Shown here one piece after another: positions 54,289 to 63,347 of a stretch of DNA of 64,000 nucleotides. The position numbers were made by a program, and so were the translations under genes. Under the pieces are notes generated by a model. The model had not been told where the DNA came from, did not search any database, and worked only from the letters and a program-made list of their open reading frames with translations. The DNA comes from an uncultured Clostridia bacterium. GTDB lineage: Bacteria; Bacillota; Clostridia; Lachnospirales; CAG-274. The first letter of the stretch is position 1. Every line of letters begins with the position of its first letter. Location: assembly GCA_947624015.1 (NCBI GenBank), contig CANQIA010000007.1, forward strand, positions 1 to 64,000, written 5' to 3'.

Positions 54289-54879
54289 ATGGCTAGAGAG
54301 ATTGGTCCTATCATTAAAAGATGTAGATACTTAGGCATTGAGCCAAGCGTTCTCGGTTCATCCAAAAAGATGGGCAGACGTAAGAGAAATATGCGTAAGT
54401 TAAGTGAATACGGTGTTCAGTTAAAGGAAAAGCAGAAGGTCAAGTTTATTTACGGCGTACTTGAAAAGCAGTTCAGAAATTTATACGAGAGAGCTGACAA
54501 GATGCCGGGTATCACAGGCGAAAACTTGCTTATGCTTCTTGAATTAAGACTTGACAGCGTTGTATACAGATTAGGCTACGGTCGTACAAGAAAAGAAGCA
54601 AGACAGATCGTAAGGCATAATCTTGTGAGAGTAAACGGTAAGAAAGCGAATATCCCTTCGATCACATTAAAGGTCGGAGATGTTATAGAGGTCAAGGAAT
54701 CCAAGAAGGATCTTCAGAGATTCAAGGATATACTTGAGGTGACTTCTACCCGTATCGTTCCAGAATGGTTATCTGCTGACCATGACAACCTCAAGGGCAG
54801 CATAAATGCACTGCCTCAGAGAGAGCAGTTAGATTTACCTGTAAACGAAACACTTATTGTCGAGCTGTATTCTAAGTAA
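54289..54879 (+). CDS. rpsD: 30S ribosomal protein S4
   Basis: 196 residues. Lacks the N-terminal zinc cysteines of some S4 forms (CRYLG only); S4 domain VYRLGYGRTRKEARQIVRHN and VNGKKANIPS. Placement between rpsK and rpoA is the clostridial arrangement. S4 is the likely autoregulator of this operon (family knowledge). Confidence 0.97.
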   Translation: MAREIGPIIKRCRYLGIEPSVLGSSKKMGRRKRNMRKLSEYGVQLKEKQKVKFIYGVLEKQFRNLYERADKMPGITGENLLMLLELRLDSVVYRLGYGRTRKEARQIVRHNLVRVNGKKANIPSITLKVGDVIEVKESKKDLQRFKDILEVTSTRIVPEWLSADHDNLKGSINALPQREQLDLPVNETLIVELYSK

Positions 54880-54940
54880 TACATTTATTGTTATAGACAT
54901 TGCGGTAAATATATATATAACCATGAGGAGGTTGGGTTGA

Positions 54941-55894
54941 GTGTTTGAGTTTGAAAAACCTCGTATAGAAATTACTGATAAAAATGATAAGTATGGTTGC
55001 TTTGTTGTTGAGCCTTTGGAAAGAGGCTATGGCACTACACTTGGTAACTCATTAAGAAGAATTCTTCTTTCATCCCTTCCGGGCGCTGCTGTAAGTAATG
55101 TCAAGATCGACGGCGTGCTTCACGAGTTCAGCACCATTCCCGGTGTTAAGGAAGATGTTACCGATATTATACTGAACCTTAAAAACCTTGCCATCAAGGT
55201 AAACAATGACAGCACTGAGCCTAAGATCGCATATATTGACGCTTCAGGCGACTGTGAGGTAAAGGCAGGCGATATAAGGATAGATTCCGATATAGAGATC
55301 CTTAATCCCGACCTGCACATTGCTACCTTAAGCGGCGGCGCCGACAGCAAGCTTTTTATGGAAATTACCATAACAAAGGGTCGTGGCTATGTAGAGGCTG
55401 CCAAGAACAAGAGAGCTGACCAACCCCTTAGGATGATCCCTGTTGACTCACTTTATACTCCCGTAAGGAGAGTAAACTTCAAGGTCGAGGATACAAGAGT
55501 AGGTCAGATAACAGATTATGACAAGCTTACATTTGAGGTGTGGACAGACGGTACCATATCTCCCGATGACGCAGTAAGCTTAGGCGCAAAGATACTTAAC
55601 GAGCATCTTAATCTGTTTGTGGATTTATCTGACAGTGCCAAAAATGCTGAAATTCTTGTTGAAAAGGAAGTCGGAACAAAGGAAAAGGTTCTTGAACAGA
55701 CTATTGAAGAGCTTGATCTTACAGTTCGTTCCTACAACTGCTTAAAGAGAGCGGGTATCCATACCGTTGAGGATCTTACAAGAAGGACAGAAGACGACAT
55801 GATGAAGGTACGTAACCTTGGACGTAAGTCTCTTGAGGAAGTACTTAATAAGCTGACAGAGCTTGGTTTAAGCTTAAGTCCCAATGAGGACTGA
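54941..55894 (+). CDS. rpoA: DNA-directed RNA polymerase alpha subunit
   Basis: 317 residues from GTG 54941 (RBS GAGGAGGTT). N-terminal domain: [26 protein letters not shown]-terminal domain: [44 protein letters not shown]. Complete enzyme subunit. Confidence 0.98.
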   Translation: MFEFEKPRIEITDKNDKYGCFVVEPLERGYGTTLGNSLRRILLSSLPGAAVSNVKIDGVLHEFSTIPGVKEDVTDIILNLKNLAIKVNNDSTEPKIAYIDASGDCEVKAGDIRIDSDIEILNPDLHIATLSGGADSKLFMEITITKGRGYVEAAKNKRADQPLRMIPVDSLYTPVRRVNFKVEDTRVGQITDYDKLTFEVWTDGTISPDDAVSLGAKILNEHLNLFVDLSDSAKNAEILVEKEVGTKEKVLEQTIEELDLTVRSYNCLKRAGIHTVEDLTRRTEDDMMKVRNLGRKSLEEVLNKLTELGLSLSPNED

Positions 55895-55936
55895 GCGGAC
55901 AAGTGTTACTGTTGATATTTTAAAGGAGGATTAGCA

Positions 55937-56413
55937 ATGGCTGAATATAGAAAGCTTGGTCGTACATCAAGCCAGAGAAAGGCGCTGTTACGCAACCAGG
56001 TAACTAATTTATTATACCATGGCAAAATTAAGACTACCGAAGCTAAGGCTAAGGAGATCAGAAGTATTGCTGAGAAGCTTATTACCACAGCAATAAAGGA
56101 AAAGGACAACTTCGAAGAGGTCAAGGTCACTTCCAAAAAGGGCGGAGAGACCATAGAAAAGACTATTAAGAAGGATTCTCCAAGCAGATTGAACGCAAGA
56201 AGAAAGATATTAAGCGTTCTCTATCCCGTAGTTGAGGTTCCTGCCGACGGTAAGAAGAAGAGAGCCAATACAACTGTTGTAAATATGGCAAATAAGCTCT
56301 TCGAGGAGATCGCTCCAAAGTACGCTGACAGAAACGGCGGATATACAAGAATGATAAAGGTCGGCACAAGACGTGGCGACGGCGCTATGGAAGTTATTAT
56401 AGAGCTTGTATAG
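55937..56413 (+). CDS. rplQ: 50S ribosomal protein L17, extended
   Basis: 158 residues against the usual 110-130. Starts normally ([32 protein letters not shown]-like [19 protein letters not shown]). A lysine-rich insertion of roughly 30 residues ([18 protein letters not shown]) sits before the [10 protein letters not shown] segment; it then ends normally with [17 protein letters not shown]. Last gene of the alpha operon, followed by a terminator. Confidence 0.95.
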   Translation: MAEYRKLGRTSSQRKALLRNQVTNLLYHGKIKTTEAKAKEIRSIAEKLITTAIKEKDNFEEVKVTSKKGGETIEKTIKKDSPSRLNARRKILSVLYPVVEVPADGKKKRANTTVVNMANKLFEEIAPKYADRNGGYTRMIKVGTRRGDGAMEVIIELV

Positions 56414-56423
56414 TTTATAAAAT

Positions 56424-56455
56424 AAGGGCGCTGCTGTAAAGCGGCGCTCTTTTTA
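56424..56455 (+). terminator. Terminator after rplQ
   Basis: AGGGCGCTGCT/AGCGGCGCTCT stem with loop GTAA, followed by TTTTTA. Confidence 0.88.
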
Positions 56456-56536
56456 TGTGCGCAGCAACCGAAATTGCGGATAGTTCCCTGAGATATGGGC
56501 AAAAGGGCAAAAGGGCATTTTCTCTTTACGGTATGC

Positions 56537-56564
56537 TTGACATTTATGGCGTTTATTGTATAAT
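56537..56564 (+). promoter_or_regulatory. Promoter of the MerR-family gene
   Basis: TTGACA (56537-56542), 16-bp spacer, TATAAT (56559-56564): both hexamers perfect. Confidence 0.88.
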
Positions 56565-56613
56565 AAAAGTACAAGTATAAAAGTTGAAGTTAAGTTTAAT
56601 TGGAGGGATAGTT

Positions 56614-57057
56614 GTGTATACTGTCGGAGAAATGGCTAAAAAGCTGGGTGTTGCCCCTTCAACACTAAGGTATTATGATAAGGAGGGGCTTTTGCCGTTC
56701 GTTGAGCGCAGTAACGGCGGCACAAGAATATTTAAGGATGAGGATTATGAATGGCTCCAGGTAATAAGCTGCCTTAAAAAAACGGGTATGTCCCTTAAGG
56801 ATATAAGGGACTTTATATATATGACCATGAAAGGCGACGAGACCATTGAGGACAGGCTAAATCTCTTTAATAAGCAAAGGGAGATCGTTGAAAAGCAGAT
56901 CTCCGAGCTTAAAGACACCCTTGAAACGGTCAGGTTCAAGTGCTGGTATTATGAGAAGGCAAAAAAAGACGGCACAACAGAGGCGGTCAAGAATCTGGAC
57001 AGCAGCGACGTACCTGCCGAATTCAAGGAGGTATGGCATAGGCTGGTAAAGGGCTGA
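56614..57057 (+). CDS. MerR-family transcriptional regulator
   Basis: 147 residues from GTG 56614 (RBS TGGAGGG). N-terminal winged HTH: YTVGEMAKKLGVAPSTLRYYDKEGLLPF and NGGTRIFKDEDYEWL. A long dimerisation coiled coil follows (~70-115, NKQREIVEKQISELKDTLETV), with a short C terminus without metal-binding cysteine pair, so a metal sensor is unlikely. Target unknown; no adjacent plus-strand gene shares its operon. Confidence 0.9.
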   Translation: MYTVGEMAKKLGVAPSTLRYYDKEGLLPFVERSNGGTRIFKDEDYEWLQVISCLKKTGMSLKDIRDFIYMTMKGDETIEDRLNLFNKQREIVEKQISELKDTLETVRFKCWYYEKAKKDGTTEAVKNLDSSDVPAEFKEVWHRLVKG

Positions 57058-57082
57058 TGAAGCACACGCCCTGTAATCGAAA

Positions 57083-57114
57083 AAAAGGGAGCTGCCTTAA
57101 AACAGCTCCCCCAT
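57083..57114 (-). terminator. Bidirectional terminator between MerR and HIT genes
   Basis: GGGAGCTG/CAGCTCCC stem with loop CCTTAAAA. On the minus strand it is followed by TTTTTTTCG, serving the HIT gene. Confidence 0.85.
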
Positions 57115-57135
57115 ATTTGTAAAAATAATCGATAA

Positions 57136-57552
57136 TTACAGATTGCTCTTGATCTTTTCTATTATCTCGGCATACTGGGCGTCGGTAAGGTACTTGGGAG
57201 GCTCTACATTCATTTCGAATGTACCGCCAAAGCCGTAGCCGTCCTTTTGCTTGGGTACTATGTGTACATGGAGATGAGGAAGAGTATCGCTGTACATACC
57301 GTAATTGACCTTAGCTGGAGATACGCTCTTCATAATGGCTTTGCCTACGGTCTGCATATCCTTTATAAACAGCGCTGAGTCTTCCTCGGAAAGCTCTGTA
57401 AAGTCTACGTTGTGCTCCTTATAGGCAATTACGCATCTGCCGTAATAGGTCTGCTCCTTAAAAAGATACAGCTTAGTGACATTGAGATCTGCAATATAGA
57501 TCATAAGAGAATCTAATTTTTCCTTATTTTTGCAATATAAACAATTTTCCAT
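57136..57552 (-). CDS. HIT-family hydrolase
   Basis: 138 residues from ATG 57552 (RBS TTGGAGGTAA; an in-frame TTG upstream overlaps the RBS). The histidine triad is in LPHLHVHIVPKQ. N-terminal CLYCKNK gives a cysteine pair that may bind zinc. The family hydrolyses or transfers nucleoside monophosphate derivatives; the physiological substrate here is unknown. Monocistronic. Confidence 0.9.
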   Translation of the reverse strand: MENCLYCKNKEKLDSLMIYIADLNVTKLYLFKEQTYYGRCVIAYKEHNVDFTELSEEDSALFIKDMQTVGKAIMKSVSPAKVNYGMYSDTLPHLHVHIVPKQKDGYGFGGTFEMNVEPPKYLTDAQYAEIIEKIKSNL

Positions 57553-57583
57553 TTCTTTTACCTCCAAAATATGTTATACTCTA

Positions 57584-57612
57584 ATTATATAATGACATTT
57601 TGATGCTGTCAA
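57584..57612 (-). promoter_or_regulatory. Promoter of the HIT gene
   Basis: Minus strand TTGACA (57612-57607), 17-bp spacer, TATAAT (57589-57584); perfect consensus. Confidence 0.9.
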
Positions 57613-57662
57613 TTTTATTTTGGCTACCGAGGAAAAAAATATTTAAGAAGGGAGAGATATTT

Positions 57663-59135
57663 ATGGTAACCTTGGCAAGAGAATTTTTTGTTATAGGCGC
57701 TTTGATATTATATATTACCAATATTATATTTGCAATATTCGTAGTGTTTTTTGAGAAAAAGAATCCCGGCGTTACATGGGCTTGGCTTATGGTGCTTGTA
57801 CTGGTACCCTATTTTGGCTTCCTGTTTTACATGGTGCTTGGTTTCGAGGGCAGGAAGCATAAGGTATTTGGCATGAAATTAACAGAAGATATAAAGCTCT
57901 TTGATGAATTTGTTAAGAAATATCCTCGGTATGCCCAAGACGAAAAGTCTATGGATGAAATAGACGGCATAATACCTATTGAGAACACTGCCTATCTCAA
58001 TAACTTTGTGGAGATGAACAAGAACAGCGGCAGAAATCCGTACAGACAGAACAACAGCGTAAAGGTGTTCCACGAAGGAAATACCAAGTTTGAAAGTCTT
58101 CTGGAGGATATAAGAAACGCAAAGATCTTTGTGCATATGGAGTACTATCTTATGCATGACGACGCTCTGGGCAAACGCATTATGGAGGCTCTTGCAGAAA
58201 AGGCTCGTCAGGGAGTGGAGGTAAAGGTGCTTTACGACGGCATGGGAAATGCAAGAAACAAGCCTTCATTTAAAAAGATACTTTTAAACGCAGGCGGCGA
58301 AGTAAGAATATTCCTGCCGCCGAGAGGCATAAGAGTAAATTACAGAGATCATAGAAAAATAGCGGTAATAGACGGTAGGATCGGCTATGTGGGCGGACTT
58401 AACATAGGCGATGAATATATAGGACAGAAAAAGCGTTTCGGCTTTTGGAGAGATTCTCACATAAGAGTGATAGGAGATGCGGTAAAGGATCTGGAGCTTC
58501 GATTTATGATGGACTGGAACTTTACAAAGGGAGAAAACATAGGACTTGAGGAAAAGTACTTTCCCCCTGCCGAAAAGCAGGCTCGCAATGTTAATATGCA
58601 GATAATATCCAGCGGTCCCGATACTCAGTGGAACAGTATATTAAACGGCTATTTCAAAATGGTAACCGAGGCAAACAGGAACATATATATAGCAACGCCT
58701 TATTTTGTGCCTGATGACAGCCTTCTTGTGGCGCTGAGGACTGCCGCTCTTTCAGGCATAGATGTAAGGATAATAATTCCCGGAAAGCCCGATCATCCCT
58801 TTGTGCATTCAAGCAGTCTGAGCTATATGGGCGAGCTTATCGAAGCCGGTGTAAAGTGTTATGAATACAGGAAGGGCTTTATACACGCAAAGGTAATGAC
58901 AATAGACGGTATTATTACCTCGGTAGGTACTGCCAATATGGATATAAGAAGCTTCAGCCTTAATTTTGAGGTAAACGCCTTTATATATGATAAGGAAGTG
59001 ACCTCTGAATTTGAAAAACAGTTCCTTATAGATTTTGAAGACTGTGACGAGATCCAACCTGAGGAATACAGGAACAGAGGAAATTTCGAAAAGGTCAAAG
59101 AGGCTTTTGCAAGACTTATATCGCCATTATTATAG
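57663..59135 (+). CDS. cls: Cardiolipin synthase
   Basis: Phospholipase D-type enzyme making cardiolipin from two phosphatidylglycerols. 490 residues from ATG 57663 (RBS GGGAGAGA). Two N-terminal transmembrane helices (residues ~5-27 and ~35-58, with NPGVTWAWLMVLVLVPYFGF), then two HKD motifs: H230 (HRKIAVIDGRIGYVGG) and H408 (HAKVMTIDGIITSVG). 11 nt before the next gene, so probably cotranscribed. Confidence 0.95.
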   Translation: MVTLAREFFVIGALILYITNIIFAIFVVFFEKKNPGVTWAWLMVLVLVPYFGFLFYMVLGFEGRKHKVFGMKLTEDIKLFDEFVKKYPRYAQDEKSMDEIDGIIPIENTAYLNNFVEMNKNSGRNPYRQNNSVKVFHEGNTKFESLLEDIRNAKIFVHMEYYLMHDDALGKRIMEALAEKARQGVEVKVLYDGMGNARNKPSFKKILLNAGGEVRIFLPPRGIRVNYRDHRKIAVIDGRIGYVGGLNIGDEYIGQKKRFGFWRDSHIRVIGDAVKDLELRFMMDWNFTKGENIGLEEKYFPPAEKQARNVNMQIISSGPDTQWNSILNGYFKMVTEANRNIYIATPYFVPDDSLLVALRTAALSGIDVRIIIPGKPDHPFVHSSSLSYMGELIEAGVKCYEYRKGFIHAKVMTIDGIITSVGTANMDIRSFSLNFEVNAFIYDKEVTSEFEKQFLIDFEDCDEIQPEEYRNRGNFEKVKEAFARLISPLL

Positions 59136-59146
59136 GAGGTTCGTAT

Positions 59147-60106
59147 ATGAAGATAAGACGTTTTTCAGTATGTATTTTATTTATGTTATTATTATGCTCC
59201 GCTGCCAATGTATACGCAAAGGATATCAAGCTTATCGTTGAGGGCGAGGAGCTTAAAACGGACAATCCTCCCGTTATTATGTATGACAGAGTTATGCTCC
59301 CTGTCAGAGCCATATTCGAGGGTGTGGGAGCCGAGCTTGCTTGGAACGGAGAGACCAAGACCCTTATAGGCACTAAAGAAGGTCATGTAGTTGTAATGAC
59401 CGTAGGCAGCGAGGAGTATACAATAGACGGCGAGGAAAAGGAAATGAGCATTGCTCCCCTTATATTGGAGGGCAGAGTGTTCGCTTCGGCAAGATATGTG
59501 GCTGAGGCATTCGGCTATGAGGTAAATTGGGACAAGGACGAGCTTATAGTCAGAATAGAAGCTAAGAAAAAGACAGAAGAAAAGACGGAGAAAAAGGAAG
59601 AGGAAAAAGCCGAAAAGGAGCCTGTTACGGAGGCTACCACAAAGGCTCCCGTTACCGAAACCACCACAAAGGCTCCCGAGCTTGTATCATCGGTAAGCCC
59701 GGCTCTCTTTAACAAGATAAGCGAGGATCTTAAGATCGCCTTTGACGGATATACTCTGGGTACAGCCGATAACAACAACAGATTCAAGATAGCTACGGTA
59801 AAGCAATATAAGGCAAGCTGGGACGAAGCCGCCTCCACTTCTGCGGACAAGAAATTTGTAAGCTACAGCAAGATACTGTACGACAGAATGATAAATACCG
59901 CAAAGAGGATAGACTATGTTTATAACCGCTCCAAGTACAGGACTATACGGGAAATTGCAGACGACTGCCGAGAAAACAAGGCTTTGCTCAAGGAATATGT
60001 GTACGATTTCTTTGAATGCGAAACTATGGATCAATGCAAGGCTGTGACAGACGAGCTTCAGACCTTTTATAATGAAATAAAGACAAAGTATCCCGAATAT
60101 GAATAA
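59147..60106 (+). CDS. Secreted protein with copper-amine-oxidase-like stalk domain
   Basis: 319 residues, RBS TAGGAGG. Signal peptide 1-~24 (SVCILFMLLLCSAANVYA). Residues ~25-140 form the paired stalk domain (MYDRVMLPVRAIFEGVGAELAW ... EGRVFASARYVAEAFGYEVNW), common in clostridial cell-surface proteins. A Lys/Glu-rich then Thr/Pro-rich linker (~145-185, TEATTKAPVTETTTKAP) leads to an all-helical C-terminal domain (~190-319) that I do not recognise. Function unknown; position with cls and pot genes gives no clear hint. Confidence 0.8.
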   Translation: MKIRRFSVCILFMLLLCSAANVYAKDIKLIVEGEELKTDNPPVIMYDRVMLPVRAIFEGVGAELAWNGETKTLIGTKEGHVVVMTVGSEEYTIDGEEKEMSIAPLILEGRVFASARYVAEAFGYEVNWDKDELIVRIEAKKKTEEKTEKKEEEKAEKEPVTEATTKAPVTETTTKAPELVSSVSPALFNKISEDLKIAFDGYTLGTADNNNRFKIATVKQYKASWDEAASTSADKKFVSYSKILYDRMINTAKRIDYVYNRSKYRTIREIADDCRENKALLKEYVYDFFECETMDQCKAVTDELQTFYNEIKTKYPEYE

Positions 60107-60123
60107 ACATATTTTATGTTTTT
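60105..60123 (+). terminator. Weak AT-rich hairpin between stalk-domain gene and potA
   Basis: AAACATA/TATGTTT stem, loop TTT, then TT. Only weakly stable, and potA may be read through. Confidence 0.3.
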
Positions 60124-60139
60124 GCAAAGGGAGGCAGAA

Positions 60140-61708
60140 ATGAACAAGCTTATTCAGTTTAAAAATCTAGTGAAGGAATTTGATTCCCAGATCGTTTTAA
60201 AAGGTATAAACTTAGATATATATGAAAATGAATTTGTTACTCTCTTGGGACCCAGCGGCTGCGGAAAGACCACATTGTTAAGGATATTGGGAGGCTTTCT
60301 GGAACCCAATGAAGGGGAAGTGCTTTTTAACGGCGAAAACATAGCGGGTATACCCCCCTATAAAAGAGAGATAAACACTGTGTTCCAGAAGTATGCGCTT
60401 TTTCCTCATCTTAACGTATATGACAATATTGCCTTTGGTCTTAAAATAAAAAAGGAGCCAAAGGATATAATAGAACAAAAGGTAATGCGTATGCTAAGGC
60501 TTGTAGGTCTTGAGGAATACGGTAAGAGAAGAGTGACCGAAATGTCGGGAGGTCAGCAGCAGAGAGTTGCTATAGCCAGGGCTCTTGTAAACGAACCTAA
60601 GGTGCTGCTTCTGGATGAGCCTTTAGGCGCTCTTGACCTTAAGCTGAGGAAGGAAATGCAAAGAGAGCTTAAGAAAATACAGCAGGAAGTGGGCATTACT
60701 TTCATATATGTAACTCACGATCAAGAGGAAGCTCTTACCATGTCCGACAAGATCGTTATTATGAATCAGGGGGAGATACAGCAGATAGGCTCTCCCACAG
60801 ATATATACAATGAGCCTGCCAACAGGTTTGCAGCCAACTTTATAGGCGAAAGCAATATTATAGACGGTATAATGATAGAGGATCGCAGAGTTATGTTCGA
60901 GGACAATATTTTTGATTGTGTGGACAAGGGCTTTGCAAAAGATGAAAGCGTGGATGTGGTAATACGTCCCGAGGATATCGATATCGTACCTGTTAAAGAG
61001 GGAAAGCTCACAGGCATAGTAAAGTCTGTGCTTTTCAAGGGCGTACACTATGAAACGATAGTTGAGACAAAGACAGGCACAGCCATAACAGTACAGATGA
61101 CCGTGTCCGATGCCAAGCCTGTGCAGAATTTATCGGCAGACGAATCCATGAGCGCCAACGACTTCTATATCGACATAAGCGATATACCCGAGCTGACGAT
61201 CGCAGAAATAATAGCAAGAGCCGATGCTCAGGCGTGGAAGACTTCTACCGAGGAGCTTGTGTCCATTACAAAGGTGGACTATGAGCTTAAGGAGGAAAAG
61301 GGAAGCTATCCCGTTACATTTTCCACTGCAGCAGGCACTATGGACACAATACACATGATAGTTGCCGACGAAAATAAGGTGGAAGCCCCGAAGACCAACG
61401 AGGTCATATATGCCGTTAATATATACAAGACAATAGACGATATAAAAGAAAGCATAGCTCTTGATACGGATCTTAAGACCTGGGCAAATGCTCAGGCATG
61501 GACCTCCGACGGAGATACGAGCATTGCCATTACCGATGTGGACTATGATTTTGTTCCCGAAAATATAGAAACAGGCACATATCCCATAACTTTCAGCACA
61601 AGAGGCTACGAGTATAAAATAGATACTACACAGGAGCATAAGGTAGGCGACAGAGTAGGGCTTACATTTACGCCTGACGATTTGCATATAATGGCTAAGG
61701 AGGGTTGA
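60140..61708 (+). CDS. potA: Spermidine/putrescine ABC transporter ATPase PotA with split TOBE domain
   Basis: 522 residues from ATG 60140 (RBS GGGAGGC); ordinary PotA is about 350-380. ATPase domain normal: Walker [10 protein letters not shown] (37-45), Q-loop [15 protein letters not shown] (~136), [11 protein letters not shown], and H-loop VTHDQEEA. The TOBE domain starts normally ([16 protein letters not shown], ~295) but after VQMTV (~319) about 175 residues intervene before the closing strand [19 protein letters not shown] (~497). The insert has two related repeats sharing AQAW, SI-I/T-x-VDY and G-YP-TFST. Frame is intact and codons look native. Energises polyamine uptake with PotBCD. 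Confidence 0.93.
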   Translation: MNKLIQFKNLVKEFDSQIVLKGINLDIYENEFVTLLGPSGCGKTTLLRILGGFLEPNEGEVLFNGENIAGIPPYKREINTVFQKYALFPHLNVYDNIAFGLKIKKEPKDIIEQKVMRMLRLVGLEEYGKRRVTEMSGGQQQRVAIARALVNEPKVLLLDEPLGALDLKLRKEMQRELKKIQQEVGITFIYVTHDQEEALTMSDKIVIMNQGEIQQIGSPTDIYNEPANRFAANFIGESNIIDGIMIEDRRVMFEDNIFDCVDKGFAKDESVDVVIRPEDIDIVPVKEGKLTGIVKSVLFKGVHYETIVETKTGTAITVQMTVSDAKPVQNLSADESMSANDFYIDISDIPELTIAEIIARADAQAWKTSTEELVSITKVDYELKEEKGSYPVTFSTAAGTMDTIHMIVADENKVEAPKTNEVIYAVNIYKTIDDIKESIALDTDLKTWANAQAWTSDGDTSIAITDVDYDFVPENIETGTYPITFSTRGYEYKIDTTQEHKVGDRVGLTFTPDDLHIMAKEG

Positions 61709-61710
61709 CC

Positions 61711-62550
61711 ATGAAGAATTTCAAAACTCTGGCATATCCTTATATTGTATGGTCGGCTGCCCTTATAGTATTGCCTATGCTGCTTATAGTGGTCTATGCC
61801 TTTACAAAGGAAGGAAACTCAGTAATAAATATACAGTTTACATTTGATAATTTTGCAAGGTTTTTCAGCGACAAGGTGTTTTTTGATGTGCTTAAGCGCT
61901 CCTTGTATATAGCTGTTATGACTACTGTCGTGTGTATACTGCTGGGTTATCCTTTTGCCTATATAATAGCCCAGATGAAGCCTCGTTCACAGGTGGTTAT
62001 GGTGTTCATAGTGACTATACCCACATGGATAAATATGCTGGTAAGAACATACGCCTGGAGAGGTATGCTTGATAAAAGCGGCATTATAAACAGCCTCCTG
62101 GGGCTTATGGGCATAGGCCCCGTAAGGCTGCTGGAAACGGGCTTTGCGGTAATACTGGGTATGGTATACAATTTTTTACCCTTTATGATACTCCAGATAT
62201 ATAATTCACTGAGCAAAATGGATTACAGCTATATTGAGGCTGCTTCGGATCTTGGCGCAGACAGGGTACAGACTTTTTTAAAGATAGTTCTGCCCCTTTC
62301 CATACCCGGAGTTATAAGCGGCATAACGCTTGTGTTTTTGCCTGCCGTATCCAGCTTCTTTATACCCAAGCTTTTGGGCGGAGGAAAATACGTACTCATA
62401 GGCAACGTAATAGAAAATCAATTTCTTACAAGCGGCGATTGGGGTTTCGGCTCTGCCATTTCACTTATAATGGCGGTCATAATAATTATATCCATGCATA
62501 TTACCAAAAAGCTTGACAGAGATCCCTCAAAAGAAGGAGGGAATATATGA
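61711..62550 (+). CDS. potB: Spermidine/putrescine ABC transporter permease PotB
   Basis: 279 residues from ATG 61711, 2 nt after the potA stop. Six hydrophobic segments; the EAA loop contacting PotA is EAASDLGADRVQTFLKIVLPLSIPG. Cytoplasmic membrane. Stop overlaps the potC start. Confidence 0.95.
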   Translation: MKNFKTLAYPYIVWSAALIVLPMLLIVVYAFTKEGNSVINIQFTFDNFARFFSDKVFFDVLKRSLYIAVMTTVVCILLGYPFAYIIAQMKPRSQVVMVFIVTIPTWINMLVRTYAWRGMLDKSGIINSLLGLMGIGPVRLLETGFAVILGMVYNFLPFMILQIYNSLSKMDYSYIEAASDLGADRVQTFLKIVLPLSIPGVISGITLVFLPAVSSFFIPKLLGGGKYVLIGNVIENQFLTSGDWGFGSAISLIMAVIIIISMHITKKLDRDPSKEGGNI

Positions 62551-63347
62551 TGAAGAAGAAAAGACATATCCCTGCCAAAATATTTGCAGGGCTTATGATA
62601 GCCTTTTTTTATCTTCCCATACTGTATACGGTTGTGTTTTCATTTAACGAATCCCGCTCTTTAAGTGTGTTCAGCGGTTTTTCTCTAAAGTGGTATGAGA
62701 AGATGTTCAATAATTCGGATATGATGGATTCCGTGTTTTACACTATTGCAATAGCCGTATTGGCAACTGTCATCTCAACTGTGGCAGGTACCGTTGCAGC
62801 CATAGGCATTTCAGGGACAAACAAGGTTTTAAAAGGTATTGTGGAGCAGATTAACAATCTGCCTATTATGAACCCTGAGATAGTAACGGCTATAGGATTG
62901 CTTATGCTTTTCAGCTCGCTTGCGGTATCAAAGGGATTTACAACGCTTTTGCTGGCTCACGTTATGTTCTGTATACCCTATGTTATACTCAGCATAATGC
63001 CAAAGCTGCGATCTCTGGATCCCAATATACTGGATGCGGCGCTGGATCTGGGCTGTACCCCCGTTCAGGCGCTTATAAAGGTAATAGTTCCCCAGATAAC
63101 ATCAGGTATATTTGCGGGAGCGCTTATAGCCTTTACCATGAGCTTTGACGATTTTGTGATATCATACTTTGTAACGGGAAATGGCGTAAACAATATCTCG
63201 ATAATGATATATACCATGGCAAAGAGAATAAATCCTACAATAAACGCATTGTCTTCTCTTATAATAGCAATTATTACGGCAGTGCTTTTAATACTTAATA
63301 TTACACCAATTATACTGGAAAAGCGAAAGGAGAAAAATGGAAAATGA
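62547..63347 (+). CDS. potC: Spermidine/putrescine ABC transporter permease PotC
   Basis: 266 residues. Six membrane segments; EAA-type loop DAALDLGCTPVQALIKVIVPQI; starts KKKRHIPAKIFAGLMIAFFYLPI as usual for PotC. SFDDFVISYFVTG is the conserved segment near the fifth helix. Overlaps both potB and potD by ATGA. Confidence 0.95.
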   Translation: MMKKKRHIPAKIFAGLMIAFFYLPILYTVVFSFNESRSLSVFSGFSLKWYEKMFNNSDMMDSVFYTIAIAVLATVISTVAGTVAAIGISGTNKVLKGIVEQINNLPIMNPEIVTAIGLLMLFSSLAVSKGFTTLLLAHVMFCIPYVILSIMPKLRSLDPNILDAALDLGCTPVQALIKVIVPQITSGIFAGALIAFTMSFDDFVISYFVTGNGVNNISIMIYTMAKRINPTINALSSLIIAIITAVLLILNITPIILEKRKEKNGK

